In this document: in pieces, positions 49,262 through 57,243 of the stretch
How the letters are laid out: each line of letters starts with the position of its first letter
How positions within the stretch are numbered: position 1 is the first letter of the stretch
NCBI RefSeq assembly: GCF_006965545.2
Contig: NZ_CP041372.2
Coordinates: 2,232,001 to 2,296,000 of the forward strand
DNA length: 64,000 bases
Source of the DNA: Paenalkalicoccus suaedae
GTDB taxonomy: Bacteria > Bacillota > Bacilli > Bacillales > Salisediminibacteriaceae
Direction of reading: 5' to 3'
Position numbers and translations under genes: made by a program
The notes under the pieces: generated by a model
The model's database searches: none
Told to the model about the DNA's origin: nothing
The model's input: the letters and a program-made list of their open reading frames with translations, nothing else

Positions 49262-50035
49262 TTAACGCACCTCCTGCTTAAACTCTTTCAACAAGATAGG
49301 AAGAAACTTAACTTGTCCCTTACCGGTGATCAGTGTGGTCATTCTTTCGTAATCACCTTGAGTGCGTTGAATCAGTGAGGGAGAAAGTTTGAATAAGCCT
49401 TGTTCGATATATTGTTGCTTTGCGTTGTTCTTCTCTCGACCCGATTTGATGAGGTATCCTTTATCTCGCATCCACGCTATCAACTTATTGCGACCGATAT
49501 TGACACCGTGTTTGTCATAAATGAGCTTTGCGTAGGCTCCTAGATTGATAGCTGCGTCTGTGTTGGATACTGCTTTACCAAAGTTAGTAAATGGTTCGTC
49601 TTTCTTCTGTTTCTTTAATAACTGCTCTTTTTCTGCTCGTTCTGTCTTTAGCTGAGTAGCAAGATTGATCAAGGTATCTGGATTCAACAAGGCATCTTCT
49701 ATTGTTTGTGGAGTTAGATAACCTCCGTGCTTTCTAATAGAAGGAATGACTTCCGATGTGATCCACTTTCGAAATTGTTTTGCTATTGGCTTGCGAGAAT
49801 CCAAAATGACATCATACAAACCATCTTCATTAATAGTAGTAACGTACTGCTCTCTTCCTAGTCGATCGATGATGGGGTATGTTGAACATACGTCATCGGA
49901 AATCCTTTGCTTTACGACTCTGTGATTTACTTCTAAGATTTCGCAAACCTCAGATAATAAGAAGAAAATATCACCATTTTCTGTGTAAGCTTTAAAATCA
50001 ATACCTGAAAACTGAAATGTAATTAGATCAGACAT
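49262..50035 (-). CDS. Phage antirepressor (BRO-N + KilA-C type)
   Basis: 257 residues. BRO-N domain (about 1-105): F-L-L-S-E-V-C-E-I-L-E-V-N, Y-V-T-T-I-N-E-D-G-L-Y-D-V-I and R-K-W-I-T-S-E-V-I-P-S-I-R-K-H-G-G-Y; linker with coiled coil; C-terminal ANT/KilA-C domain with N-L-G-A-Y-A-K-L-I and W-M-R-D-K-G-Y-L-I. Overrides the repressor to favour lytic growth. Second gene after the early promoter. Confidence 0.92.
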   Translation of the reverse strand: MSDLITFQFSGIDFKAYTENGDIFFLLSEVCEILEVNHRVVKQRISDDVCSTYPIIDRLGREQYVTTINEDGLYDVILDSRKPIAKQFRKWITSEVIPSIRKHGGYLTPQTIEDALLNPDTLINLATQLKTERAEKEQLLKKQKKDEPFTNFGKAVSNTDAAINLGAYAKLIYDKHGVNIGRNKLIAWMRDKGYLIKSGREKNNAKQQYIEQGLFKLSPSLIQRTQGDYERMTTLITGKGQVKFLPILLKEFKQEVR

Positions 50036-50271
50036 TAGATCGCCTCCTGTTTTAATCTGGACGTTTCGTCCAAGTCGTCATCAAAAAAAATATCATCAAC
50101 GGTGCTGTCTAGCTTGTCCGCAATTTTTTTACCTAGCTCAATATCTGGAGTGCGGATACCTTGCTCGATCTTATAGTAATAAGATTCGGAGATACCGATG
50201 CCCTTAACAAAGTTTCTCACGTTCTTATGACCACTTTCGATGCGCTTACGTCGTAACTTGACTCTCATCAT
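50035..50271 (-). CDS. Cro-like XRE regulator
   Basis: 78 residues, XRE HTH with S-E-S-Y-Y-Y-K-I-E-Q-G-I-R-T-P. First gene of the leftward early operon, directly after the operators. Its C-terminal coding part (D-E-T-S-R) contains another operator copy at 50059-50071. Confidence 0.88.
   Translation of the reverse strand: MMRVKLRRKRIESGHKNVRNFVKGIGISESYYYKIEQGIRTPDIELGKKIADKLDSTVDDIFFDDDLDETSRLKQEAI
50059..50071. promoter_or_regulatory. Operator copy inside the cro-like gene
   Basis: GGACG-TTT-CGTCC, identical to the operator at 50286-50298. Confidence 0.75.
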
Positions 50272-50285
50272 CTCTCACCTCCGTT

Positions 50286-50298
50286 GGACGTTTCGTCC
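50286..50298. promoter_or_regulatory. CI/Cro operator, between early promoter and cro
   Basis: GGACG-TTT-CGTCC, perfect dyad, just downstream of the early -10 box. Confidence 0.85.
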
Positions 50299-50304
50299 TA
50301 TTTG

Positions 50305-50333
50305 ATTATTACTTTACTAGACGTTTCGTCCAA
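50305..50333 (-). promoter_or_regulatory. Early lytic promoter with overlapping operator
   Basis: Minus strand TTGGAC (50328-50333), 17 bases, AATAAT (50305-50310). A variant operator AGACG-TTT-CGTCC (50319-50331) covers the -35 box, so repressor binding should block it. Confidence 0.75.
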
Positions 50334-50347
50334 TTGCAAGTGTTTTT

Positions 50348-50360
50348 ATACATTTCGTCC
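50348..50360. promoter_or_regulatory. Operator variant near the repressor promoter
   Basis: ACATTTCGTCC, half matching the consensus, with a further TTGGACA half-site at 50375-50381. It probably mediates autoregulation of the rightward CI transcript. Confidence 0.6.
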
Positions 50361-50436
50361 AAAATATTTTTATAGTTGGACATATAGTGTAAAATAATTC
50401 TTGTAAACAACAATATAAAAAGTAGAGGTAATGCTT

Positions 50437-50814
50437 ATGAGCTTCGGTAAACGACTTACTCAATTAAGAAAGCGAGAGAAAATGTCTAGAGAAGATTTAG
50501 GCAATAAGCTTGGGATTAGTTACTCTACTGTAGCTAAATACGAAACAGGTCAACGCGAGCCTGACTTTGATAAATTGCAAGCTATCTCTTCATTATTTGA
50601 CGTAACAATGGATTATTTATTAAACGAGGAATACCCACCCAAACTGTCCAACGTCGAACTACTAGTAAGAGAAGCATCTGACCAAGGCATAGACATTGGC
50701 TTCTATAACATAAAAGATTGGGAACTTTTGACTGAGGAAGACGTAGAAGATATGAGAAAGCACATTGAGTTTCTCGTAGCCAAGCGTCGACAAATGCAGA
50801 ACGGCGACGATTGA
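50437..50814 (+). CDS. CI-like XRE repressor
   Basis: 125 residues from the ATG at 50437 (AGAGGT 7-12 bases upstream). N-terminal HTH_3: M-S-R-E-D-L-G-N-K-L-G-I-S-Y-S-T-V-A-K-Y-E-T-G. Short C-terminal part without a self-cleaving peptidase domain, so it is unlikely to be inactivated by RecA-type cleavage; the ImmA/IrrE-like protease at 51587 is a likely inactivator. Confidence 0.88.
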   Translation: MSFGKRLTQLRKREKMSREDLGNKLGISYSTVAKYETGQREPDFDKLQAISSLFDVTMDYLLNEEYPPKLSNVELLVREASDQGIDIGFYNIKDWELLTEEDVEDMRKHIEFLVAKRRQMQNGDD

Positions 50815-50910
50815 TAGGAATTTGTGCAAACATTTTCCTATTTTGTTTACCCATAACTGGGTATTTGTGCTATCATTAGCTTGTAATTTATAAAAAGGGG
50901 TTGTTTTACT

Positions 50911-51516
50911 ATGAAGAAATTGTCACTTGGGTTAGGCGCTATTACACTGGCGACTGTACTCGTAGCTTGTGGAGAGTCAAACGTTTCACAGGTGGAAACA
51001 GAAAATGAAGTTAATGCTGCAGAAAACGTAAACGAAACAGCAACAAACGGCGAAGTGAACGAGGAGCCTTCTAATGAAGAGGAACCAGCTAACGAGCCGG
51101 CAAATGAGCCAGAAGAGGAAGAAGTAGTTGAAGAAACAGTTACAGTCGGAGATACAATGAACTTTGACGGCTTAGAAATCACACTAAACGATGCATATAC
51201 ATCACAAGGCGGAGATTTCGAAGAGCCATCTAACGATCATTTCCTTGTTTTAGATATGACGATTGCTAACACGACTGACGAAGCAGCAAACGTTTCTACG
51301 TTCCTTCAAATGAGCGTACAAGACGACGAGAGCTTTACACACGATCCAACGATCATGCTTGAGGCGGCTGGATCACTCGATGGAGAGATCGGACCAGGAC
51401 GCGATAATCGCGGAGAAGTAGCATTCGACGTGAACGCATCAGAAACATACGAATTTATTTTCGAGAACCCATTTACATCAGGCCAAGCGATCTGGACGAT
51501 CGAAGGCGTAGAATAA
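50911..51516 (+). CDS. DUF4352 lipoprotein
   Basis: 201 residues: signal peptide with lipobox L-V-A-C, a ~60-residue linker of Glu, Asn and Ala, then a beta-rich DUF4352 (immunoglobulin-like) domain with F-L-V-L-D-M-T-I-A-N-T-T. Located between CI and the protease in the lysogeny module, so it is expressed in the lysogen and exposed on the cell surface. Superinfection exclusion is a common job for such phage lipoproteins (inference). Confidence 0.88.
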   Translation: MKKLSLGLGAITLATVLVACGESNVSQVETENEVNAAENVNETATNGEVNEEPSNEEEPANEPANEPEEEEVVEETVTVGDTMNFDGLEITLNDAYTSQGGDFEEPSNDHFLVLDMTIANTTDEAANVSTFLQMSVQDDESFTHDPTIMLEAAGSLDGEIGPGRDNRGEVAFDVNASETYEFIFENPFTSGQAIWTIEGVE

Positions 51517-51520
51517 TAGA

Positions 51521-51546
51521 GGAGCCCACGTAAGGGCTTTTCTTTT
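51521..51546 (+). terminator. Terminator after the lipoprotein gene
   Basis: GAGCCC-ACGTAA-GGGCTT stem followed by TTCTTTT on the plus strand. Confidence 0.75.
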
Positions 51547-51586
51547 AACCATTTAATCGAACATACGTTCTTGAAAGGGTGGTAAA

Positions 51587-52066
51587 ATGTACACGCATAC
51601 GCACAGAGAGGACTATGTATTTAAAATGTATAAGCGTTTGGGTATATACCGAGCGCAGGATATAAACGAAGAGTGGATCGCTAAGCAGTTGCGCATCTAC
51701 ATTAAACATATAGACAGACCGTCTCACTTTGCCCGTGACGGGAGATTTAAGGCGATCCTATTAGATAGTCGGGTAGACCGTAAACAGCGCAGGATGGAGT
51801 TTATGCACGAGTTAGGACACCTCTTACGATCGGCAGATGGATTTAATTACTTAGCACCCGAACTACGCAACTACTTGGAGTGGGATGCACGTCACTTTGA
51901 ATTTTACGCAGCTATGCCCTATCCGATGATGCGCCAATATGATCTAAATGACTGTGACATCATTAATACGTTATCGGATGATTTCGTGGTCCCTCATCAC
52001 TACGTCGAGGACAAGCTCACGTTCATCAAGCAAAAGCAACAACAATATGCACGGGTAACTTTCTAA
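51587..52066 (+). CDS. ImmA/IrrE-type metallopeptidase
   Basis: 159 residues. F-M-H-E-L-G-H-L-L is the HExxH zinc motif (about residue 82); E-W-D-A-R-H-F-E-F-Y-A later supplies the third ligand region. In ICEBs1 and phi105 such proteases cut the repressor on induction. Here it lies two genes after the repressor. Confidence 0.9.
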   Translation: MYTHTHREDYVFKMYKRLGIYRAQDINEEWIAKQLRIYIKHIDRPSHFARDGRFKAILLDSRVDRKQRRMEFMHELGHLLRSADGFNYLAPELRNYLEWDARHFEFYAAMPYPMMRQYDLNDCDIINTLSDDFVVPHHYVEDKLTFIKQKQQQYARVTF

Positions 52067-52083
52067 TTTCGAAAATATTTATA

Positions 52084-52108
52084 TGTGATATTTCGGTAGT
52101 ATGTGATA
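52084..52108. repeat. TGTGATA repeats before the integrase gene
   Basis: TGTGATA at 52084-52090 and 52102-52108, with a further GGTGATA next to the start codon. May bind integrase and allow it to control its own gene. Confidence 0.45.
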
Positions 52109-52122
52109 AAGAGGTGATATTT

Positions 52123-53337
52123 ATGTATATTCGCAAGATAACGACGAAGTCCGGCGAAGAACGTTGGCAGTGTACTGGCGAGGGTCCTCCTGATCCGGTT
52201 ACAGGCAAGAGGCGCCAGGTTGTGAGGCGTGACAAAGGGAAAACTAAAGCGAAACAAAAGGTACTTGATGCACTAGCTGCCTTAAAACTATCTGGTGAGG
52301 ATCGGACGGAGATCGGACGCAAGATCTCTTTTAAAGAGGTAGCCGATGAGTGGATAAAGAATTATGCCATGACAGGCGTGAAGCGTGGGACCATACGAAT
52401 AAGAGAGGACGAATTGAACATCCTATTTAAACGGATAGGCTCTCAAGCTATTGGCTCGATCTCACATGCTAGTTATCAGTCGCTGATTAACAAATTAGCA
52501 AAGGACTATGCACTTAATACAATCCAAGGCGTACACATCACAGCAAACATGGTATTTAAGTTCGCCAAGAATGATGGTCTAATCAAGAAAAAGCCTACGG
52601 ATGATATAAAGATGCCCAAGATCCGTAAGACTGTAGAGGATTTAGAAAACGATGATATCGATGAGGCCTACCTAGAAACAGATGAGCTTAGCGAGTTTTT
52701 GGAGGTTGTAAGACATGATGGCTTGAACCTTGATTTAGAGAGGTTTTACCTCCTAGCCTTTACGGGACTGAGAACTGGAGAGTTATGTGCGTTAAAGTGG
52801 AGTGACGTGGACTTTACTGCGAATACGATCCGTGTGACGAAGTCCATTTTTAGCGAGCGAAACAATATGAAGATCTATGTATTAGAGACCCCTAAAACAA
52901 GTGGATCCGTAAGGACGATACAAGTAGAGTCCGAGATCATGTCATTGCTCTCTACTCTTAAGCGTGACCAGCAAAAGCAAAAGATGAAGTATATGCACTT
53001 TACAGACGACTATCACGACGCTAACTTTGTCTTTTGCCGAGAAGACGGCTATCCATATTTGCAAGGAAACCTTGTGTTGCGTATGAAACGACTAATCAAG
53101 AAGTCCAGCATCACAAAACACGCTACTCCTCACATCCTGCGTCACACCCATATCAGCATGCTAACGGAGGCAGGTGTGGATATCGCAACGATCATGGAGA
53201 GGGTCGGCCACGAGAAAATGGAGACCACGATGAAGATATACACACATGTCACGAAGAAGATGAAAAAGGACGCCTCGGATAAAGTGAGATCACTCCATCT
53301 AGACGCCCTTTCCCAGTTGAAATCAGATATTATGTGA
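52123..53337 (+). CDS. int: Tyrosine integrase
   Basis: 404 residues from the ATG at 52123 (GAGGTG 6 bases before; in-frame GTG at 52114 overlaps that site). N-terminal AP2-like arm-binding part (K-S-G-E-E-R-W-Q-C-T-G), SAM-like core binding domain (about 60-145) and catalytic domain with F-T-G-L-R-T-G-E-L, H-I-L-R-H-T-H, G-H-E-K and nucleophile Y in K-I-Y-T-H. All catalytic residues present. Adjacent to the attachment site. Confidence 0.95.
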   Translation: MYIRKITTKSGEERWQCTGEGPPDPVTGKRRQVVRRDKGKTKAKQKVLDALAALKLSGEDRTEIGRKISFKEVADEWIKNYAMTGVKRGTIRIREDELNILFKRIGSQAIGSISHASYQSLINKLAKDYALNTIQGVHITANMVFKFAKNDGLIKKKPTDDIKMPKIRKTVEDLENDDIDEAYLETDELSEFLEVVRHDGLNLDLERFYLLAFTGLRTGELCALKWSDVDFTANTIRVTKSIFSERNNMKIYVLETPKTSGSVRTIQVESEIMSLLSTLKRDQQKQKMKYMHFTDDYHDANFVFCREDGYPYLQGNLVLRMKRLIKKSSITKHATPHILRHTHISMLTEAGVDIATIMERVGHEKMETTMKIYTHVTKKMKKDASDKVRSLHLDALSQLKSDIM

Positions 53338-53340
53338 TAT
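53334..53340. repeat. TGTGATA copy on the integrase side of attP
   Basis: One heptamer overlapping the integrase stop; a CGTGATA variant follows at about 53346. With 53548-53554 and 53559-53565 it brackets the core at 53417. Confidence 0.5.
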
Positions 53341-53377
53341 TTCCGTGATATTTACTGATTGGATAGCGACCTAATAG

Positions 53378-53409
53378 CTCCAAACCCCTTATGTATCAAG
53401 GGGTTTTTG
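53378..53409 (+). terminator. Integrase terminator next to attP
   Basis: AAACCCCTT / AAGGGGTTT stem with T run on plus; on the minus strand it also ends in TTTGG, so it could terminate the host gene at attR. Confidence 0.85.
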
Positions 53410-53416
53410 CTTGCTC

Positions 53417-53447
53417 TTACATCATTAATCCGATTCTTTGCCGATAT
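53417..53447. other. attP-like junction between the two prophage copies
   Basis: Left neighbour is the integrase end; from here the sequence repeats the left prophage end (TTACATCATTAATCC...). This is what the circular phage junction would look like. The TAA of the host-like 3' coding end lies at 53425-53427. Confidence 0.85.
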
Positions 53448-53568
53448 ACACAGACTTATCCACAATATCACCTACGCCTATTTTAAGGTGTTTATGACGT
53501 GTTTCTTCTATATAATATACACTCGCATCTATCTGCTTATTTTTTTCTGTGATAATTATGTGATAATC
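53425..53568 (-). other. 3' coding end at the attachment site (second copy)
   Basis: Same 47-codon open end as at 16658-16801, ending Y-I-G-K-E-S-D and TAA. Its right half contains the TGTGATA copies at 53548 and 53559. Confidence 0.6.
53548..53565. repeat. TGTGATA direct repeats on the gene side of attP
   Basis: Copies at 53548-53554 and 53559-53565, about 130 bases from the core; candidate integrase arm sites. Confidence 0.5.
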
Positions 53569-53590
53569 TTATTGTCATGAGGTGATGGAT

Positions 53591-53851
53591 ATGACGGATG
53601 CAGAGCGTAAAGTATTACAAATCATCAAGCACTTACATCAGCAAAAGGATAGAAAGGCTAATTATAAAGAGCTTGGGCTGTTTACAGGTAAGGATAAGAG
53701 CGACCTTATTAAGGTGCTTAAGTCATTGGAGACTATCGGTGAGATAGAAGTGGACTATGAGGCTCAGGTGGCGAGTCTTCCTGTAGAGTATCGTCACGAG
53801 AAACGAGCTCGATGGGATAGTGAATTTAATGAGCTTAATAAGAATATGTAA
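53591..53851 (+). CDS. Small phage protein, possible DNA-binding (second copy)
   Basis: Identical to the gene at 16824-17084, 86 residues with the same GAGGTGAT site. In a tandem array this copy would follow the integrase directly on the same strand, but the terminator at 53378-53409 lies between. Confidence 0.75.
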   Translation: MTDAERKVLQIIKHLHQQKDRKANYKELGLFTGKDKSDLIKVLKSLETIGEIEVDYEAQVASLPVEYRHEKRARWDSEFNELNKNM

Positions 53852-53876
53852 GGGGCATAACGCCCCTCTTTTTTAT
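53851..53876. terminator. Hairpin terminator between convergent genes (second copy)
   Basis: AGGGGC / GCCCCT stem plus T run, same as 17084-17109. Confidence 0.85.
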
Positions 53877-54523
53877 TTGTCCAATAACCCTGCTCGATCA
53901 AACATAGCAGCCATTTCTTGACGAGTTACAGGCTCTTGCGGTCTGTTTCCGTCTACAATGCCTGCCTTCGTTGCTTTTTCCCATGTCGCTTTAGCCCACG
54001 CTGATGGTTCGTTATTTGGTTTTGCACTCACATTAGTCACCCCCATATATTTTTGTACTCGTCTGCGAAAATCTACCATGTCAAAGTTGCGACCTGGGCA
54101 GTCGGTTGAACCGACATCCCTGTGACCTCGTACCGTTGTAGCGTTTACTGGTAGGTTAGCTTGCTTTAATACCCACGCTGTAAACTCTGCCATACTCTCG
54201 AGCACAACATCGCTTGGCTTCGCGCTATTAAAGTTGCCGGGTGTTGCGATACCAAAGTGATTGCCGTTATATCCTCTAGCGTGCGCCCCTTGCCTAAACA
54301 TTCTCCCTTGCACCTTTGTCCCATCTGTATCAACTAAACCATTATAACCAATACCAGAGCTTATGCCAGCGCTGTTGCGGCGCACATCACTATGGTCACG
54401 TTGAGCGTTCTCAATGGTATAGCTAAAGGGAGCGCCAAAGTGGTGTATAATGACGCCTCTTACGGCTGATGGTGTCATGGCAGCTACGTTGCCGATCTTA
54501 AACCCTCTATCAACGATATTCAT
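53873..54523 (-). CDS. Endolysin amidase (second copy)
   Basis: Identical to 17106-17756: Amidase_2 domain plus a C-terminal SLH-like segment, 216 residues. Confidence 0.93.
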   Translation of the reverse strand: MNIVDRGFKIGNVAAMTPSAVRGVIIHHFGAPFSYTIENAQRDHSDVRRNSAGISSGIGYNGLVDTDGTKVQGRMFRQGAHARGYNGNHFGIATPGNFNSAKPSDVVLESMAEFTAWVLKQANLPVNATTVRGHRDVGSTDCPGRNFDMVDFRRRVQKYMGVTNVSAKPNNEPSAWAKATWEKATKAGIVDGNRPQEPVTRQEMAAMFDRAGLLDK

Positions 54524-54757
54524 CTATTTATCCTCCCTTGGCTCTTTGTAGTTAAGGGCTCGTTTGCTGTCGCCAATACCCCTCACGACTGGATCGTTTA
54601 TGACCCCAAGTGTCACGGCAATATAACTGAGGTACTCCACATAGCGCCAGTACGCCTCTGTTGATAGTCCGAAGTCTCCTAATATCATTGCAATTAAACC
54701 TGCTATCGCTGCCAAAAAATAAGGGTTCTTAAATCGTACTTTCCAATTTATCTTCAT
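54524..54757 (-). CDS. Holin, phi-LC3 type (second copy)
   Basis: Identical to 17757-17990, 77 residues, two membrane segments. Confidence 0.92.
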   Translation of the reverse strand: MKINWKVRFKNPYFLAAIAGLIAMILGDFGLSTEAYWRYVEYLSYIAVTLGVINDPVVRGIGDSKRALNYKEPREDK

Positions 54758-54758
54758 G

Positions 54759-55190
54759 TTAGCCTCCTGCTAATGCTAGAATGATCGTTAGGATAAAACC
54801 TGCGAATGCTGTCACACCTGTTGCAATTAAGCCAATTAACCATCTGCGGTGTATCACTTGTTCTTTTTTCTGTTCGTCTATCCTGTCGTTGATTTCAGTT
54901 TTGTTTTCTCGGTCTCTTGTGTACAATCGCTCAATATGAACAGATTGCTCCTCTATCTTTTCCAAAGCCTTTCGTGCTTGGTTTTCTGCCGACTCTGCTT
55001 GACTGGATGCCTCGGAGGCTAGTGTTTTTGTATCTCGTATATCGTCATATACACGGTCTATTTTTTTGTCAAAATGACTCATAGTAGTCATGAGCTCTCT
55101 GATATCGGCCCGAATGCCCGACATCTCATCAATCATCTTATATGTTAATTCGGTATCTCCTCTCATTTGCTTTTGCTCCTCGCTACTCAT
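54759..55190 (-). CDS. XhlA-like membrane-anchored coiled-coil protein (intact copy)
   Basis: 143 residues. Coiled coil from about 10 to 115 (I-R-A-D-I-R-E-L-M, V-Y-D-D-I-R-D-T-K, I-E-R-L-Y-T-R-D-R-E-N-K-T-E-I) and one C-terminal membrane helix L-I-G-L-I-A-T-G-V-T-A-F. This layout matches haemolysin XhlA-type proteins found next to holin and endolysin in PBSX-like phages. One base separates it from the holin gene. The first copy is broken by a 2-base loss. Confidence 0.85.
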   Translation of the reverse strand: MSSEEQKQMRGDTELTYKMIDEMSGIRADIRELMTTMSHFDKKIDRVYDDIRDTKTLASEASSQAESAENQARKALEKIEEQSVHIERLYTRDRENKTEINDRIDEQKKEQVIHRRWLIGLIATGVTAFAGFILTIILALAGG

Positions 55191-55246
55191 GATTTCCCCC
55201 TAAATTCTCTCTATTTGTAACAGTAAAAGAGCCCTCGAATGGAGAG

Positions 55247-56410
55247 TTACGTCCTCGCCTCAACTGTACTGCGATTGATTAGCTTTTTTATCGTTTCTGC
55301 TGTTGTTTGGATTGTCTTGCCAAACTTTAAATCAAGATCAAACCCACTTTGCGAGTAGGTTTCGACACACTCCACAATGCGGTCATTAAACGAGATGCCC
55401 CATTCCTTAACCTGTATTGTCACAATATCACCTAAGTCGTAATCGACCTCATAGACAAAAGAGCTTTTGCGCAATGCTTCGCCCTCAAAATAAACCTCTT
55501 GCCGTAAGTCATTAAGAGCTTGCTCACCTCGCGCGACTAGTGTATCAATGATATCTTGCTCAGGTATTGGCTCACCGTCCTCGTCCTCTTCTTCCACGTC
55601 TCGCGCATCGACAAAGACCTCGTAACGTTCGCCACCTTCCGATTGGTCCACCTCGACGATCGTACGATCAATGCCCTCACCCTGCCCTGCAACGATTGCA
55701 ACGTTACGAAAGTTCCAGTTGCTTTCAAAGTAGTTGGCCGCCTTTAAACTGCGATAGGTAGGATCAGGAGAAAAGATAACAGGCTTTACCTCATCTTGGT
55801 CTGCGGTGCGGTCGACACCCTCAGCGACGTCTAAAATAACCTTTTCAGCGTCAAAATTAACCGATGCTCTCATTCCAATTCCACCAAAATCAGCAATGTC
55901 CGCGCACTCGTCTAACAAGTTTTTAAAACGTGTTTGGTAGATCGTCTGTGTACCTCTCCCCTCGTCAGGAGCTAGTTGTAAGATGGGATTGTTATTAGCC
56001 TCAATAGGCGAGTTAATCACGTTGTTGTCGATGTACGTCTTGATAATCGTCTCGGCGTTACTGTTAACATAATCGTAAGAGCGCCCGGTAGGTGGCAACG
56101 TAAGCACACGCGACAAAAAACCAAGCACATGCTGCGCTCGGACAATGATGTTTTCGGTGATTTTACCTGCTTGATCTAGCTCGCTCTCGACACTACGGAT
56201 TAGATACGCTTTATGGAGTTGGTTTTGGATAAAGACGATGCGATCCATCTTGAGTAGATCCGCACCTTTTTTGTGACGATTAATTTTTACCTCTAACTCA
56301 CCAGCTGTATAAAAGCGCCTTGTGAGCTTTAATGACTCATATAGATCCACGTCACCTAAAAATAAAAATGACTGGTCGATAACTCGTATTGGCTTGCGCA
56401 TCGTGCTCAC
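55247..56410 (-). CDS. Tail-tip Gp37-like protein (second copy)
   Basis: Identical to 18478-19641, 387 residues; overlaps the collagen-like gene by 4 bases (ATGA-type), showing coupling. Confidence 0.85.
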   Translation of the reverse strand: MSTMRKPIRVIDQSFLFLGDVDLYESLKLTRRFYTAGELEVKINRHKKGADLLKMDRIVFIQNQLHKAYLIRSVESELDQAGKITENIIVRAQHVLGFLSRVLTLPPTGRSYDYVNSNAETIIKTYIDNNVINSPIEANNNPILQLAPDEGRGTQTIYQTRFKNLLDECADIADFGGIGMRASVNFDAEKVILDVAEGVDRTADQDEVKPVIFSPDPTYRSLKAANYFESNWNFRNVAIVAGQGEGIDRTIVEVDQSEGGERYEVFVDARDVEEEDEDGEPIPEQDIIDTLVARGEQALNDLRQEVYFEGEALRKSSFVYEVDYDLGDIVTIQVKEWGISFNDRIVECVETYSQSGFDLDLKFGKTIQTTAETIKKLINRSTVEART

Positions 56411-57015
56411 CTCGCTATCACTAATACATAGATATTAACGGACGCCGCCGAACGTAATGTCGTGGTTATACCTAATAAACTACCTGTTATGCCTGTCGAG
56501 GCTCGTAGCACACAACGAGTGGCGTATTGCTCGATGACAGAGACAAACACCATCTCAGGTGAATTGGGCGACCTTTTAACTGGCGTTGCTTGGATATTAA
56601 TAATGGAGGTAAACGTTTGACCAAATGGCACATTAACGATCCCGTTAGAGTCCGTTACAGCCTCATATAAGTGCAATTTATACCCTTCATCTAGCCCAAT
56701 ATTGGCGGCGTCTCCTTTATTACCTCTATCTCCTCTAGGACCCTGCTCACCTTTATCGCCACGTTCTCCCTGTGGACCTTGCGGACCTTGTGAACCCTTA
56801 TCCCCTTTATCACCTTTAGGACCACGTCTTTGCTCTTGCATGTGCTCTCGTTTGAGCATCGGAGTAATATGCATTAAATTTACATTACCGTGAGCAAACA
56901 CGACACCGGCATTGGTTAAAATAGGATGTCGCTCTCGGTCTGTCTCCACGCTATCATTGTTGTTTATCGTCATGATGACTGACCCGGTCATTTGATCAAA
57001 GTAGATTTTACGCAT
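56407..57015 (-). CDS. Collagen-like tail fibre protein (intact copy)
   Basis: 202 residues: a ~60-residue N-terminal domain beginning M-R-K-I-Y-F-D-Q-M-T-G-S, 13 uninterrupted Gly-X-Y triplets (about 68-106; G-P-K, G-D-K, G-S-Q, G-P-Q, G-E-R), and a ~95-residue C-terminal beta-rich domain that probably makes the trimer cap and host contact. Collagen-like trimers are known in phage fibres. Between tail-tip and small fibre genes. Confidence 0.88.
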   Translation of the reverse strand: MRKIYFDQMTGSVIMTINNNDSVETDRERHPILTNAGVVFAHGNVNLMHITPMLKREHMQEQRRGPKGDKGDKGSQGPQGPQGERGDKGEQGPRGDRGNKGDAANIGLDEGYKLHLYEAVTDSNGIVNVPFGQTFTSIINIQATPVKRSPNSPEMVFVSVIEQYATRCVLRASTGITGSLLGITTTLRSAASVNIYVLVIAR

Positions 57016-57042
57016 GCCTCACCCACCTTTTTGTAATAAAAA

Positions 57043-57064
57043 AGAGCCCTCAAATGAGGGCTCT
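57043..57064 (-). terminator. Terminator in the tail-fibre region (second copy)
   Basis: AGAGCCCT / AGGGCTCT stem with six T on the minus strand, same as 20273-20294. Confidence 0.8.
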
Positions 57065-57070
57065 CGACAT

Positions 57071-57202
57071 TTAGATAACGCGATCATTAATTGCAAACTG
57101 GCGACCGAACCACATGCGCCACTGAACATAGTGTTTCTGTCCCTTTTCCTCATAGATTGTGTGATACTTAAGTGGTAGTAATTGCATGAGATACCATTTC
57201 AT
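57071..57202 (-). CDS. 43-residue unrecognised phage protein (second copy)
   Basis: Identical to 20301-20432, with the same GAGGAGG site. Confidence 0.65.
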   Translation of the reverse strand: MKWYLMQLLPLKYHTIYEEKGQKHYVQWRMWFGRQFAINDRVI

Positions 57203-57243
57203 TTTGTCGTCCTCCTCGTTTTAGTTGTTGCGCATAAGGCGTC

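Larger units (their letters stand above)
16650..53416. mobile_element. Siphophage prophage, first copy, complete
   Basis: About 36.8 kb with integrase, immunity switch, replication and recombination genes, packaging, head, tail and lysis genes in a standard temperate siphophage order. Terminase, portal and minor-capsid types are like those of PBSX/A118-style Gram-positive phages. The lytic genes run leftward from 50.3 to 17.1 kb; lysogeny genes run rightward from 50.4 to 53.3 kb. Confidence 0.93.

Noticed and set aside
50431-52066. New defence system between repressor and integrase
   Set aside because: The genes are a repressor, a DUF4352 lipoprotein and an ImmA/IrrE protease, which are explained by lysogeny control and possible superinfection exclusion; no effector such as a nuclease or NADase is seen.
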